A stretch of 26,447 nt of DNA, from the NCBI GenBank assembly GCA_035942035.1, contig DASZDK010000119.1:1-26447 (forward strand), written 5' to 3'. Position 1 is the first letter of the stretch. Each line of letters opens with the position of its first letter. This document shows positions 1 through 7,086 of this stretch, piece by piece. The DNA comes from JAHWJR01 sp035942035 (GTDB lineage: Bacteria; Actinomycetota; Acidimicrobiia; Acidimicrobiales; CADCSY01). Both the position numbers and the translations under genes were made by a program. The notes below the pieces were generated by a model. It was given only the letters and a program-made list of their open reading frames with translations, searched no databases and was not told the origin of the DNA.

Positions 1-5
1 TGCCA

Positions 6-44
6 TGGGTCGGTGGGGTTCTGGCAGGTTCTCCCACCGACCCA
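6..44. terminator. 12-bp perfect inverted repeat (hairpin)
   Basis: TGGGTCGGTGGG at 6-17 pairs perfectly with CCCACCGACCCA at 33-44 across a 15-nt loop. No T-run follows on either strand, so it would be a U-less terminator for a gene ending left of the window, or else a binding site. The stretch from 45 to 183 shows no gene. Only the hairpin itself is seen; the function is inferred. Confidence 0.4.
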
Positions 45-183
45 GGGCGCAACCGAGGCGGCATCGCTGGGCGGGCGCCGAGGAAGGGCAGTGGGTCGGG
101 AGACAGGCTCCGATGAGTTCGCGAGGCAGTCGTCGTCTCATCCGGCGATGGTTCATCCCGACCCACCACCAAAGGAGGCGGTT

Positions 184-606
184 GTGCCCCGCACCATCTT
201 CCCCAACATCCCGGTAAAGGACGTTCAGAAGACCCGGGCCTTCTGGACCGAGCTCGGCTTCGCCTTCGACGAGCGGTTCTGCGACGAGAACGCGGTCTGC
301 ATGATCGTGAACGACCATGCCTCGGTCATGCTGCTCGACGAGGAGTTCTTCAAGACCTTCGTCACCAAGGACCTCACCGACACGGCGACCCACACCGAGA
401 TCATCCTCGCCATCTCGCTCGAGAGCCGGGAAGAGGTCGACGAGCTGGCCGACAAGGCGCTGGGCGCCGGGGCCAAGCCGGCGAGGGAGCCCCAGGACCA
501 CGGGTTCATGTACCAGCGGAGCCTCGAGGACCTCGACGGCCATCTCTGGGAGCTGTTCCACATGGATGAGACGGCGTTCGAGGAGACGGCCCGCTCGGCG
601 CAGTGA
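184..606 (+). CDS. VOC-family (glyoxalase/bleomycin-resistance fold) protein
   Basis: A 140-residue protein with the single-module vicinal oxygen chelate layout. It opens with FPNIPVKDVQKTRAFWTELGF, then the 'VMLLDEEFF' strand, and ends with the family-typical 'DLDGHLWELFHMD', whose Glu is a usual metal ligand. The open frame extends to base 13, but I place the start at GTG 184 because AGGAGG lies at 173-178 and the VOC fold begins immediately after. Enzymes of this group range from lyases to resistance proteins, and the substrate cannot be read from sequence. Its stop codon overlaps the GTG of the next gene (GTGA at 603-606), so the two are probably translationally coupled. Confidence 0.85.
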   Translation: MPRTIFPNIPVKDVQKTRAFWTELGFAFDERFCDENAVCMIVNDHASVMLLDEEFFKTFVTKDLTDTATHTEIILAISLESREEVDELADKALGAGAKPAREPQDHGFMYQRSLEDLDGHLWELFHMDETAFEETARSAQ

Positions 607-938
607 CCGCAGCGCACCGCGTGACGCTGGCTCTGGTCACGCTGGTTGGCGGCGAGACCGAGGTGCCGTTCGGCCGAGTGGTCGGGCGGCACGCGGACCT
701 CGGCGTGATCGACGCTCTCGTCCGCCTGCAGCTCGCCGCAGGGCGAGCCGGATGCTCACTCCGGCTGCGTGCCGTCTGCCCCCAGCTGAGCGAACTGGTC
801 GAACTGGCCGGTCTGACGGATCTGTTGGGTGACTGCCAGCAGTCAGCTCTCGAGGCGACGCGGCAGGCCGAAGCCGGCGAACAGCTCGACATCGAGGAAG
901 GCGAGGAAGTTGTGGATGGCGGCGATCTCCCCGCCTGA
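603..938 (+). CDS. Small STAS-like protein overlapping a sigma factor gene
   Basis: 111 residues, starting at a GTG that overlaps the VOC stop (GTGA). The core 'DLGVIDALVRLQLAAGRAGCSLRLR' followed by 'LSELVELAGLTDLLG' has the strand-helix-strand-helix pattern of short actinobacterial STAS (anti-sigma-factor-antagonist-like) proteins. The tail, rich in E and D (AGEQLDIEEGEEVV), is also typical of that group as I remember it. The last 96 bases (843-938) are antisense to the 3' end of the ECF sigma gene, with codon boundaries in register. Partner and phosphorylation state are unknown. The assignment rests on remembered family appearance; the alternative is a spurious frame, which the coupled start argues against. 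Confidence 0.65.
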   Translation: MTAAHRVTLALVTLVGGETEVPFGRVVGRHADLGVIDALVRLQLAAGRAGCSLRLRAVCPQLSELVELAGLTDLLGDCQQSALEATRQAEAGEQLDIEEGEEVVDGGDLPA

Positions 939-1826
939 GGTCTCGAGCACCTGGACCGACCACGGTTCCCACACGCCGGGTCCGGCCGGCTTGTAACTGG
1001 CCAACGCGGGCTGGCCGTTGGCGGCGGTCGGCACCAGCCGGGAGCCCTTGCACCCGATGCCCTGGCCGAGGAACCACCGGCCCACCTCATGGCGGTCGTG
1101 CAGCCACAACGGCCACGGCGGCATCGTAAAGGTGACGTCGTGCTTGAGCAGGCTCACGAGCGCCTCGACGTCGTAGGCCTCGAAGGCCTGCACGTAGCGG
1201 GCGAGCAATTCCTGCTGCTCGTCGTCGTCGACCGTGGGTGGCGATGTTGCCAGGTCGAGGTCGGCCAGCGTTGCCCGCGCCCGCTGCAGGGCGCTGTTCA
1301 CCGAGGCCACGGTGGTATCGAGCAACTCGGCCACCTCGGAGGCCTGCCAACGCAGGACCTCGCGCAGGATCAGCACCGCTCGCTGACGGGCCGGGAGGTG
1401 CTGGAGGGCGGCCACGAACGCAAGCCGGACGGACTCGCGGACCGCCGCCAGCTCTGCTGGGTCCCCGTCCGTGGCCAGCACGCGTTCGTCGTGCACCGGC
1501 AGCACCCACGTGCTCTCGGTGAGCCTGGCGCCCAGGGTGCCGTTCGCATCCGATGAAGGGCCCATCTCCATCGGCAGAGCTCGTCGCTGGGGACCGCGAA
1601 CCATGTCGAGGCAGACATTGGTGGCGATGCGGTACAGCCACGAGCGCAACCTCGATCGGCCCTCGAATGCGTCGATGCCCCGCCAGGCCCGGACGAGGAC
1701 CTCCTGCACGGCGTCCTCGGCCTCGAAGCCCGATCCGAGCATGCGGTAGCAGTAGGCGGTCAGCTCACGACGATGGGACTCGAGCTCCTTTTCGATTCCG
1801 TCGGCGGTGATGCGGGCGGAGACCAC
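843..1826 (-). CDS. ECF sigma factor with SnoaL-like C-terminal domain (SigG/SigX5 type)
   Basis: 327 residues. Region 2 lies at about 15-80 (AYCYRMLGSGFEAEDAVQEVLVRAW, then SWLYRIATNVCLD). Region 4 lies at about 135-195 (HLPARQRAVLILREVLRWQASEVAELL, then VNSALQRAR). A SnoaL/NTF2-like domain at about 205-320 includes 'YVQAFEAYDVEALVSLL' and 'MPPWPLW' and ends in 'GFGLP'. This architecture matches the TIGR02960 (SigX5) sigma factors, in which the C-terminal domain takes part in control instead of a separate anti-sigma factor. The GTG start is set by TACGAT exactly 7 nt upstream, suggesting a leaderless mRNA. The 3' end overlaps the convergent STAS-like gene by 96 bases. Confidence 0.93.
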   Translation of the reverse strand: MVSARITADGIEKELESHRRELTAYCYRMLGSGFEAEDAVQEVLVRAWRGIDAFEGRSRLRSWLYRIATNVCLDMVRGPQRRALPMEMGPSSDANGTLGARLTESTWVLPVHDERVLATDGDPAELAAVRESVRLAFVAALQHLPARQRAVLILREVLRWQASEVAELLDTTVASVNSALQRARATLADLDLATSPPTVDDDEQQELLARYVQAFEAYDVEALVSLLKHDVTFTMPPWPLWLHDRHEVGRWFLGQGIGCKGSRLVPTAANGQPALASYKPAGPGVWEPWSVQVLETSGGEIAAIHNFLAFLDVELFAGFGLPRRLES

Positions 1827-1833
1827 GCCCGGA

Positions 1834-1839
1834 ATCGTA
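1834..1839 (-). promoter_or_regulatory. -10 element of a leaderless sigma-factor gene
   Basis: Read on the minus strand, TACGAT is followed by 7 nt and then the GTG at 1826. No clear -35 is visible. The same spacing recurs before five other genes in the window. Confidence 0.5.
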
Positions 1840-1914
1840 CCGACGGGAAGGACACGGCTCCGTTCCGGCTGGCGAGCGCTGGCTTGCGGGGCTCCAAGGC
1901 GGCCTGATGACCCC

Positions 1915-2313
1915 TCAGTCGTGCGGCGCAGTGTCGTTTCGTGCTCGCTTCAACATGGCCGATACTCGCTGATGGGTCACGCCGAACAGCTGGCCGATCG
2001 CCTCCATGGTCATGCCTTCGGCGTACAACGCCGCTGCCTCCGCGTGCTGGAGCCGACTGGCGGCCGCACCCAGACGTCCGAGGTTCTCGCGCATCATGTG
2101 GACGATCAGCGGCTCGTCTCCGGCGGGGACGATGTCGCGGTAGGCACGGCCGCGGCGACGCTGGTGCCGCAGGTCCCGTGCCCGACGTCTGCATCGCTTC
2201 GCCAACTGGATGTTCGCGTCGAGCGCCTCCAGGAGGGCGTCGAGCGCCACCATGACTTCGTCGGTGGCGGGGACATCCGCCTCCCATCGCCCCGCGGAAC
2301 TGACTTCCTCCAT
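1915..2313 (-). CDS. Helix-turn-helix protein of unknown role
   Basis: 132 residues if started at ATG 2313; a GTG three codons upstream (2322) is an alternative. The N-terminal half has a hydrophobic stretch 'MVALDALLEALDANIQLAKR' followed by a strongly basic segment (RRRARDLRHQRRRGR, about 42-57). Residues 94-125 form a clear helix-turn-helix of the sigma-region-4/Trp-repressor kind: 'AALYAEGMTMEAIGQLFGVTHQRVSAMLKR'. It is probably a DNA-binding protein. The open frame continues upstream to 2499, but that part has poor composition for a protein and I leave it out. The 1827-1914 gap between this gene and the sigma gene holds only the sigma promoter. Confidence 0.75.
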   Translation of the reverse strand: MEEVSSAGRWEADVPATDEVMVALDALLEALDANIQLAKRCRRRARDLRHQRRRGRAYRDIVPAGDEPLIVHMMRENLGRLGAAASRLQHAEAAALYAEGMTMEAIGQLFGVTHQRVSAMLKRARNDTAPHD

Positions 2314-2530
2314 GTCGGCCACCCCACCGCCCGGTCGGATCGAGGGCAGGGATGCTACCCGTGCTACAACGCCTATTGCGCAATGGTTGTTGCGGACGTA
2401 CTGTTCGATGAGCACACGGTTGCGCGCGTTCTCGGCGGCAAGGCGCCGGTCGACAGGGTGACGCGGCACGGCCTCTGCGGTGCGGTGGTGACATGGCACG
2501 CTTGATGTCCCATGAGCGAAGGGGAAGGCA
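2314..2530. other. Divergent intergenic region
   Basis: It separates the minus-strand HTH gene from the plus-strand orphan gene and must hold both promoters. I see no convincing -35/-10 pair, although weak TAGCAT and TAGCAC hexamers occur on the minus strand near 2350-2365. The local composition is less GC-rich than the surroundings. Confidence 0.3.
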
Positions 2531-2881
2531 ATGGGCCTGCAGATCCGGATGGATCAGGTGCTCGGGAGACCCGTGCTCTTCGTCGTCGGCAGCGGCGACG
2601 AAGCATTGTTGAGCCGAGTGGCCAAGGCCATCGTGTGCTTGATGTCCACGGACGACGACGTTCGAGTCGTGAACGTCGACGACCTCCTTCTCTCCGACGT
2701 CAACGCAATCCGGGCGTTCCTTGCTCATCTCGTCGATGGAGACGCCGGCGAGCGTCTGGTTCTCTCCTGCAACAGGTTGAGCGGTCGCAGACTGCTCCGC
2801 CGGTGGGGCGGGGACGACGTCACCATCTTCGCCGATACATCGCAAGCGGTGCTCTGGGCGTACCGCAACGTGGCTCTCTGA
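2531..2881 (+). CDS. Hypothetical protein, possibly STAS-like
   Basis: 116 residues, with ATG 2531 preceded by GGGGAAGG as a plausible ribosome-binding site. 'RPVLFVVGSGDEALLSRVAKAIV', 'VRVVNVDDLLLSDVNAIRAFL' and 'RLVLSCNRLSGRRLLRRW' give alternating strands and helices. They resemble a STAS domain, in which a strand ending in D precedes a helix. No motif is decisive and I do not recognise the family. It lies alone between an HTH gene and a convergent small gene. An overlapping frame from 2512 has arginine/serine-rich composition and looks like a shadow. Confidence 0.5.
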   Translation: MGLQIRMDQVLGRPVLFVVGSGDEALLSRVAKAIVCLMSTDDDVRVVNVDDLLLSDVNAIRAFLAHLVDGDAGERLVLSCNRLSGRRLLRRWGGDDVTIFADTSQAVLWAYRNVAL

Positions 2882-2946
2882 CCCCGGCATCCGGCGCCAT
2901 CGGCTTCGGCCAGCCGACCGGATAGTCCTTCGGGAAGAACTCGCGT

Positions 2947-3225
2947 TCAGCGCCGGATCAGCTTGAAGAAGGTGCTGTCCTCGCCGCTCGCCTTGCTCTC
3001 CTGGTAGAGGAAGGCGACGCCGCTGTCGTCGAACTTGGCGAACCAGTCGTCCCAGCTGATGTGCTCGAGCTGGTCCTCGCCGGCCCCGCCGGGGAAGTCG
3101 ATGCGCAGCACCCCCGCCTCGTCCGCTGACTCGGTCCCCTTGACGCTCGCGGGGGTCCCGCCGTGCTCCTCGACCCAGCGGCGGATCTCGTCGTGGTCGG
3201 TCGTGGTCCGGGTGTCCGATGCCAT
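2947..3225 (-). CDS. Conserved small acidic protein of unknown function
   Basis: 92 residues, starting at ATG 3225 with GGAGG seven bases upstream. The protein opens with a Thr/Asp-rich segment and 'DEIRRWVEEHGGTPASVKGT', and continues 'LRIDFPGGAGEDQLEHISWDDWFAKFDDSGVAFLYQE', ending 'STFFKLIRR'. I recall this as a short protein found across many bacteria, sometimes misnamed as a glucan-branching enzyme. It has no catalytic motif I can name. It follows the ChaB-like gene by 25 bases on the same strand, so the two are probably co-transcribed. Confidence 0.75.
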   Translation of the reverse strand: MASDTRTTTDHDEIRRWVEEHGGTPASVKGTESADEAGVLRIDFPGGAGEDQLEHISWDDWFAKFDDSGVAFLYQESKASGEDSTFFKLIRR

Positions 3226-3250
3226 CACTACCTCCGTCGTGGTCTGCTGA

Positions 3251-3628
3251 TCAATCCTGCTTGCGGGCGATCGCCTGCCCCAACTCCTGCTTGGACATCG
3301 ACGACCGGCCGCTGACGTCGAGGTCCTTCGCCCGCTCGTAGAGCTGTTCCTTGCTGTGACCCTCGACGTCGACTCCGCCGGCGGACTCGCCGCCACTGCC
3401 GCCCTTGGCCCGCTCGTCCGAGGGGCCCTTCTCGTCCTTGGGCTCCCAGTGGTCGCCGACCTTCTCGAAGCTGTGCTTGAGCGCCGAGTAGGCGGTGCGG
3501 TGGGCCCGCTCCTCGGAGTCGTACTCCTCATGCGCCGACTCCAGGGTCTTCTCGAACGTGCGCTGGGCCTTGGCGGGAGACCGCTGGATGGTACCGGGCA
3601 GGTCTTCTGTCTTCTCGTCCTTGGGCAC
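3251..3628 (-). CDS. ChaB-family protein with Rho-N/SAP-like tail
   Basis: 125 residues. The first 60 match the ChaB fold: 'LPGTIQRSPAKAQRTFEKTLESAHEEY', then 'RAHRTAYSALKHSFEKVGDHW'. A low-complexity Gly/Ser/Asp linker follows, then residues 90-125 (SKEQLYERAKDLDVSGRSSMSKQELGQAIA) look like the Rho N-terminal/SAP-like helical module often attached to actinobacterial ChaB proteins. ChaB was first linked to cation transport regulation, but its true role is unclear. The Rho-N-like tail suggests nucleic-acid contact, which is inference. It is the first gene of a two-gene unit. Confidence 0.85.
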   Translation of the reverse strand: MPKDEKTEDLPGTIQRSPAKAQRTFEKTLESAHEEYDSEERAHRTAYSALKHSFEKVGDHWEPKDEKGPSDERAKGGSGGESAGGVDVEGHSKEQLYERAKDLDVSGRSSMSKQELGQAIARKQD

Positions 3629-3722
3629 GATCCTCGCTCCTTCCTGAGTGCGTCCGGCTCGTAGCTACCCGCCCAAGGTGGGGGCGACCCGTCGGCGACC
3701 CCGAGCCGGCGCCTGTCGCCTC

Positions 3723-4559
3723 CTACTCGTGGTCGAGCACGGCGTCGAGGAACGACCGGGTCCGAGCCTCGCGGGGTTGCGAGAACATCTGGCGAGGGGG
3801 GCCTTCTTCGACCACGCGACCCTTGTCGAACATCACCACGCGGTCGCCGATCTCCTTGGCGAACCCCATCTCGTGCGTCACCAGCAGCATGGTCATGTCG
3901 GTGTTGAGGGCCAGGTCCCGCAGCACGCCCAGCACCTCTCCCACCAGCTCGGGGTCGAGGGCCGAGGTGACCTCGTCGAACAGCATCACCTTGGGCTGCA
4001 TCGCCAGGGCCCGGGCGATGGCGACGCGCTGCTTCTGGCCGCCGGACAGCGCGGCTGGGTATTGGTCGTGCTTTCCTTCCATGCCGACCAGCTCGAGCAG
4101 CTTGCATGCTCGCTCACGCGCCTCGTCCTTGCGCACGCCGAGCGCCTTCACCGGCCCCAGCGTGATGTTCTCCAGCACGGTTTTGTGGGGGAACAGGTAG
4201 AAGTGCTGGAACACCATGCTGATGTTGCTGCGGACCCGGCGGACGTGCTTCGCGCTGGCCTTCACCAGCTCGCCGCCCCGGTCCTCGTGGTAGAGGTGCT
4301 CGCCGCCGACCTGAACCATGCCGGAGTCGGGACGCTCCAGCGTCATGAGCACCCGCAGGATGGTGGTCTTGCCCGAGCCGCTGGGCCCGATGATGACCAG
4401 CTTCTCGCCGGCCGCCACCTCGAAGTCGAGGCCGTCGAGCACCACGTTGTCGCCGAACGCCTTGGTGACCGAGTCGAATCGGACCATGGGCCCATCGCCG
4501 GACGACCGGGCTTCTGTCGACTTGCCGTCGCTTGTGGGTTCAGTCTCTCGAGTAGCCAT
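3723..4559 (-). CDS. ehuA: Ectoine/hydroxyectoine-type ABC transporter ATPase
   Basis: 278 residues, last gene of the uptake operon. Walker A GPSGSGKTT is at about 58-66, the Q-loop 'MVFQHFYLFPH' at about 115-125, the signature LSGGQKQ at 171-177, Walker B 'VMLFDE' at 191-196 and the switch histidine in 'LLVTHEMGF'. The 'DEVTSALDPE' form is characteristic of the polar amino-acid subfamily. It would power uptake through the EhuC/EhuD pore. The ATG overlaps the ehuD 3' end by 20 bases; a later in-frame ATG (residue 25, 'MVRFDSVTKAF') would remove a poorly conserved leader. Substrate assignment follows from the gene set, especially EhuB, and other polar amino acids remain possible. Confidence 0.88.
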   Translation of the reverse strand: MATRETEPTSDGKSTEARSSGDGPMVRFDSVTKAFGDNVVLDGLDFEVAAGEKLVIIGPSGSGKTTILRVLMTLERPDSGMVQVGGEHLYHEDRGGELVKASAKHVRRVRSNISMVFQHFYLFPHKTVLENITLGPVKALGVRKDEARERACKLLELVGMEGKHDQYPAALSGGQKQRVAIARALAMQPKVMLFDEVTSALDPELVGEVLGVLRDLALNTDMTMLLVTHEMGFAKEIGDRVVMFDKGRVVEEGPPRQMFSQPREARTRSFLDAVLDHE

Positions 4560-5232
4560 AGCGCTTCTCCAGGTAGCGGACGAGGATGGCGGCCGGGATG
4601 CTGACGGCCAGAAACAGCAGGGCGGCCAAGCTGAACGCCTCCAGCGGCCGGAACAGCTGGGAGTTGAGCCCCTGGGCCACGGCCAGCAGTTCGAGCACGG
4701 CGATGGTCGACAGCAGGGGAGCGTCCTTCAACATGGCCACGAGGTAGTTGCCCAGCGCCGGGATCACGGTGGGGATGGCCTGGGGCAGTACCACGCTTCC
4801 CCAGGTGGTGCGGGTCGACAGGTTGCACGCCACCGCCGCCTCCCACTGGCCGTTCTCGACGTTGTCGATACCTGAGCGGTAGGCCTCCGAGGTGTAGGTG
4901 GCGTAGTGGAGCCCCAGGCCCAACACCCCGGCGGTGAAGCCGCTCAGGCGGACCCCGAGATCGGGGAGGACGAAGAACAGGAAGAAGAGCTGGACCAGCA
5001 GGGGCGTGCTGCGGACGAACTCGATGAAGCCGATGACCGGCCAGCGCACCACCGGGAGCGAGGAGCGGCGCGCCATGGCCAGGCCCAGGCCCAGCACCAT
5101 GGCCACGGTGATGCCCACCAGCGTGGCCTGCAGCGTCACGGACAGCCCCCGCAAGAGCTCCGGGAACATCCTCTGGGCGATGTCCCAGTCCCAGGTGGCG
5201 GGACTGGCCTGGGCCACCGCCCCGGCCGTCAC
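4540..5232 (-). CDS. ehuD: Ectoine/hydroxyectoine-type ABC transporter permease
   Basis: 230 residues, His/Glu/Gln/Arg/opine family permease. It has an N-terminal segment 'LLRGLSVTLQATLVGITVAMVLGLGLAMAR', the family stretch 'FIEFVRSTPLLVQLFFLFFVLP', and the cytoplasmic EAA loop 'GQWEAAVACNLSTRTTWGSVVLPQAIP' that docks on the ATPase. It ends in a basic tail. About five membrane spans are visible. The GTG start at 5232 overlaps the ehuC stop (GTGA), indicating coupled translation and probably equal amounts of the two pore subunits. Confidence 0.88.
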   Translation of the reverse strand: MTAGAVAQASPATWDWDIAQRMFPELLRGLSVTLQATLVGITVAMVLGLGLAMARRSSLPVVRWPVIGFIEFVRSTPLLVQLFFLFFVLPDLGVRLSGFTAGVLGLGLHYATYTSEAYRSGIDNVENGQWEAAVACNLSTRTTWGSVVLPQAIPTVIPALGNYLVAMLKDAPLLSTIAVLELLAVAQGLNSQLFRPLEAFSLAALLFLAVSIPAAILVRYLEKRYGYSRD

Positions 5233-5909
5233 TTGACCGCTCCTCCCAGGCCGCTGCCCACCTCGAGGCCCCGGCCGAAGCGGCGCTCGAGCATTCGGAC
5301 CCCGAGGGTGATGGAAAGGGAGATCAAGAAGTACATCACCAGCACGGCGGTGAAGATCTCCAAGCTGGCGGCGGCCCGCAGCGTCCGCAGGTTCTGGGCC
5401 CGCTCGGTGAGGTCGCTCAGGTCGATCAGCGAGACCAGCGCCGACGCCTTCATCACCTCGATGAGCAGGTTGCCGAACGGCGGCAGCATGAGCACGATCG
5501 CCTGGGGCAGTACGACGTGGCGGAGTCGGCGGAAGGGCGAGAGGTTGATGGCGATGGCGGCCTCGGTCTGCCCTTTGGGGATGGCCTGGATGGCGCCGCG
5601 AGCAATCTCACTCCCGTAGGCGCCCATGTTGGTACCCAGCGCCAGCATGCCGGCCTGGAGGGGGGTGAGGAAGATGCCGAACAGCTGGGGCAGGGTGAAG
5701 TACACCCAGAACAGCAGGATGATGGCCGACACGCCCCGGAACAGCTCGACGTAGACCCGGGTGAACCAGCGAAGCAGGCGTGATCCGGAGAGGCTGGACA
5801 CGCCGCCCACCAGGGCGAGGAGCGTGCCGATGACCGCCGAGTACGCGGTCACCTGGATGGTGGTCCAGGCGCCCGAGAGGAGTTGTTGGAGCTGTCCGGA
5901 GCTGAGCAC
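5229..5909 (-). CDS. ehuC: Ectoine/hydroxyectoine-type ABC transporter permease
   Basis: 226 residues, the partner permease. It contains 'GAWTTIQVTAYSAVIGTLLALVGGV', 'VYVELFRGVSAIILLFWVYFTLPQLFG' and the EAA loop 'PKGQTEAAIAINLSPFRRLRHVVLPQAI'. 'YVELFRGVSA' in place of the usual FRGTPLL is a form I associate with EhuC. The start is GTG at 5909, 24 bases downstream of the ehuB stop. It would form a heterodimeric pore with EhuD in the cytoplasmic membrane. Confidence 0.88.
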   Translation of the reverse strand: MLSSGQLQQLLSGAWTTIQVTAYSAVIGTLLALVGGVSSLSGSRLLRWFTRVYVELFRGVSAIILLFWVYFTLPQLFGIFLTPLQAGMLALGTNMGAYGSEIARGAIQAIPKGQTEAAIAINLSPFRRLRHVVLPQAIVLMLPPFGNLLIEVMKASALVSLIDLSDLTERAQNLRTLRAAASLEIFTAVLVMYFLISLSITLGVRMLERRFGRGLEVGSGLGGAVK

Positions 5910-5933
5910 GCCAGCGTCGCCGGTGCCCGGGTT

Positions 5934-6875
5934 CTAGAGCAGGTCCTCGACGGTGGTCTCCTTGGCCTTCTCGACCGAGGCCTCGCTGAAGCCGAACTGC
6001 TCGATGATGGGCAGGATCTCGTCGTTCTGCTTCATCTCGTTGAGCACCTCGTTGAAGCGGTCCCGCAGCTCTTGGTTCTCCTTGCGGAAGGCGTAGCCGC
6101 CGCAGCCCAGCTGCTCCTCGCCGTCGATCACGGGAACGAATCCCTCGGTGGCCTCGAAGCCGGGCAGGTCCTTGACCTGCTCCTGGACGGTCACCTCGGT
6201 CAGCGCCACGGCGTCGATCCGTCCGGCACGCAAGGCGTCGAACAGGTCCGGCGTCGAGCTGAATCGGCTGATCTGGGAATCGGACACGCCCGAGTCCACC
6301 GCGTATTCGTCCTCCACCGCCCCGTTCATCACGCCCAGGCGGGCCTCAGACTCGGTGACCGACTCGAAATCGGTGAGGCCGAGGGGGTTGCCCTCGGCCA
6401 CGGCGAAGGCGGTCGTGCCGCAGTAGTCGGGATCAGTGAACGACACCTGCGCCGCCCGTTCGGGGTTGATGAACATGCCGGCGGCGATCATGTCGTAGCG
6501 CCCGGCGTTCAGGCCGCCGATGAGACCCCCAAAGTCGACCACGGTGCCCCGCAGCTCCGGTACGCCGAGGCGGCACAGCACCTCCCGGGCCACCTCGGGC
6601 GCCTGCCCGGTGGGCTTGCCGTCCGGGCCCTCGTAACCGTAGGGCACCTCGTTGGCGAAGCCGACCTGGAGGAAACCCTGCTGGCGTGCTTCGGCCAGCA
6701 GGCCGCCGGCACCGTCGTCGGGCGCCGGGCAGTCCTCGGCCGAGCGGTCGCCGCTGCCGACCTCGCTCCCGTTGTCTCCGCAGCCCGCCAGCAGGGCGGC
6801 GAACACGGCCATGAGGCCGACGATGTGCACCCATGTCCATCCGCTGGTGGATCGAGCCTTGTCGTCAGTGCGCAT
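5934..6875 (-). CDS. ehuB: Ectoine/hydroxyectoine-type substrate-binding lipoprotein
   Basis: 313 residues. A signal peptide with membrane span at about 15-30 ends in the lipobox LLAGC (Cys32), so the protein is membrane-anchored on the outside. The mature part is a family 3 solute-binding protein. 'VGFANEVPYGYEGPDGKPTGQAPEVAREVL' is very like the opening of EhuB, and 'GGLIGGLNAGRYDMIAAGMFINPERA' follows. Cys pairs near 'DYCG' and 'LGCGG' are also present. ATG 6875 has GAGGAG upstream. As first gene of the operon it decides what is taken up. I rate ectoine/hydroxyectoine the best guess, but binding-site residues were not checked against a structure. Confidence 0.85.
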   Translation of the reverse strand: MRTDDKARSTSGWTWVHIVGLMAVFAALLAGCGDNGSEVGSGDRSAEDCPAPDDGAGGLLAEARQQGFLQVGFANEVPYGYEGPDGKPTGQAPEVAREVLCRLGVPELRGTVVDFGGLIGGLNAGRYDMIAAGMFINPERAAQVSFTDPDYCGTTAFAVAEGNPLGLTDFESVTESEARLGVMNGAVEDEYAVDSGVSDSQISRFSSTPDLFDALRAGRIDAVALTEVTVQEQVKDLPGFEATEGFVPVIDGEEQLGCGGYAFRKENQELRDRFNEVLNEMKQNDEILPIIEQFGFSEASVEKAKETTVEDLL

Positions 6876-6975
6876 CGGTCACTCCTCACTCGACGGGTGC
6901 CTGCGGGACGAAAGCGCCACGAGCTACCGGCGGCGTCTGGTCGACGGACTGGTGTAGTCACCCCGCTCGTGTCCG

Positions 6976-7004
6976 ACTATGTCGTCATTACACGTAGCAC
7001 GGAA
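6976..7004 (-). promoter_or_regulatory. Candidate ehuB promoter with overlapping palindrome
   Basis: On the minus strand TTCCGT (6999-7004), 17 nt, then CATAGT (6976-6981) form a plausible -35/-10 pair about 100 bases before ehuB. An imperfect palindrome at 6977-6997 (CTATGT, 9 nt, ACGTAG on the plus strand; 5 of 6 arm pairs match) covers the spacer and -10, as an operator would. The rest of 6876-7086 shows no gene; it is the ehuB leader and the space downstream of the TIGR01777 gene. Confidence 0.35.
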
Positions 7005-7086
7005 TGCCGCCGCCTGGCGAGCATGGTTGGTCGTGCGCAGAACTCAGCCCTCGGGGGTCCCGACGCCCACGGGACAATGTTCCTCG

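Noticed and set aside
3629..4107. Extension of the small minus-strand gene at 2947-3225 into the ChaB and ehuA region
   Set aside because: The upstream part is an Arg/Pro-rich shadow of chaB and ehuA; GGAGG before ATG 3225 sets the true start.
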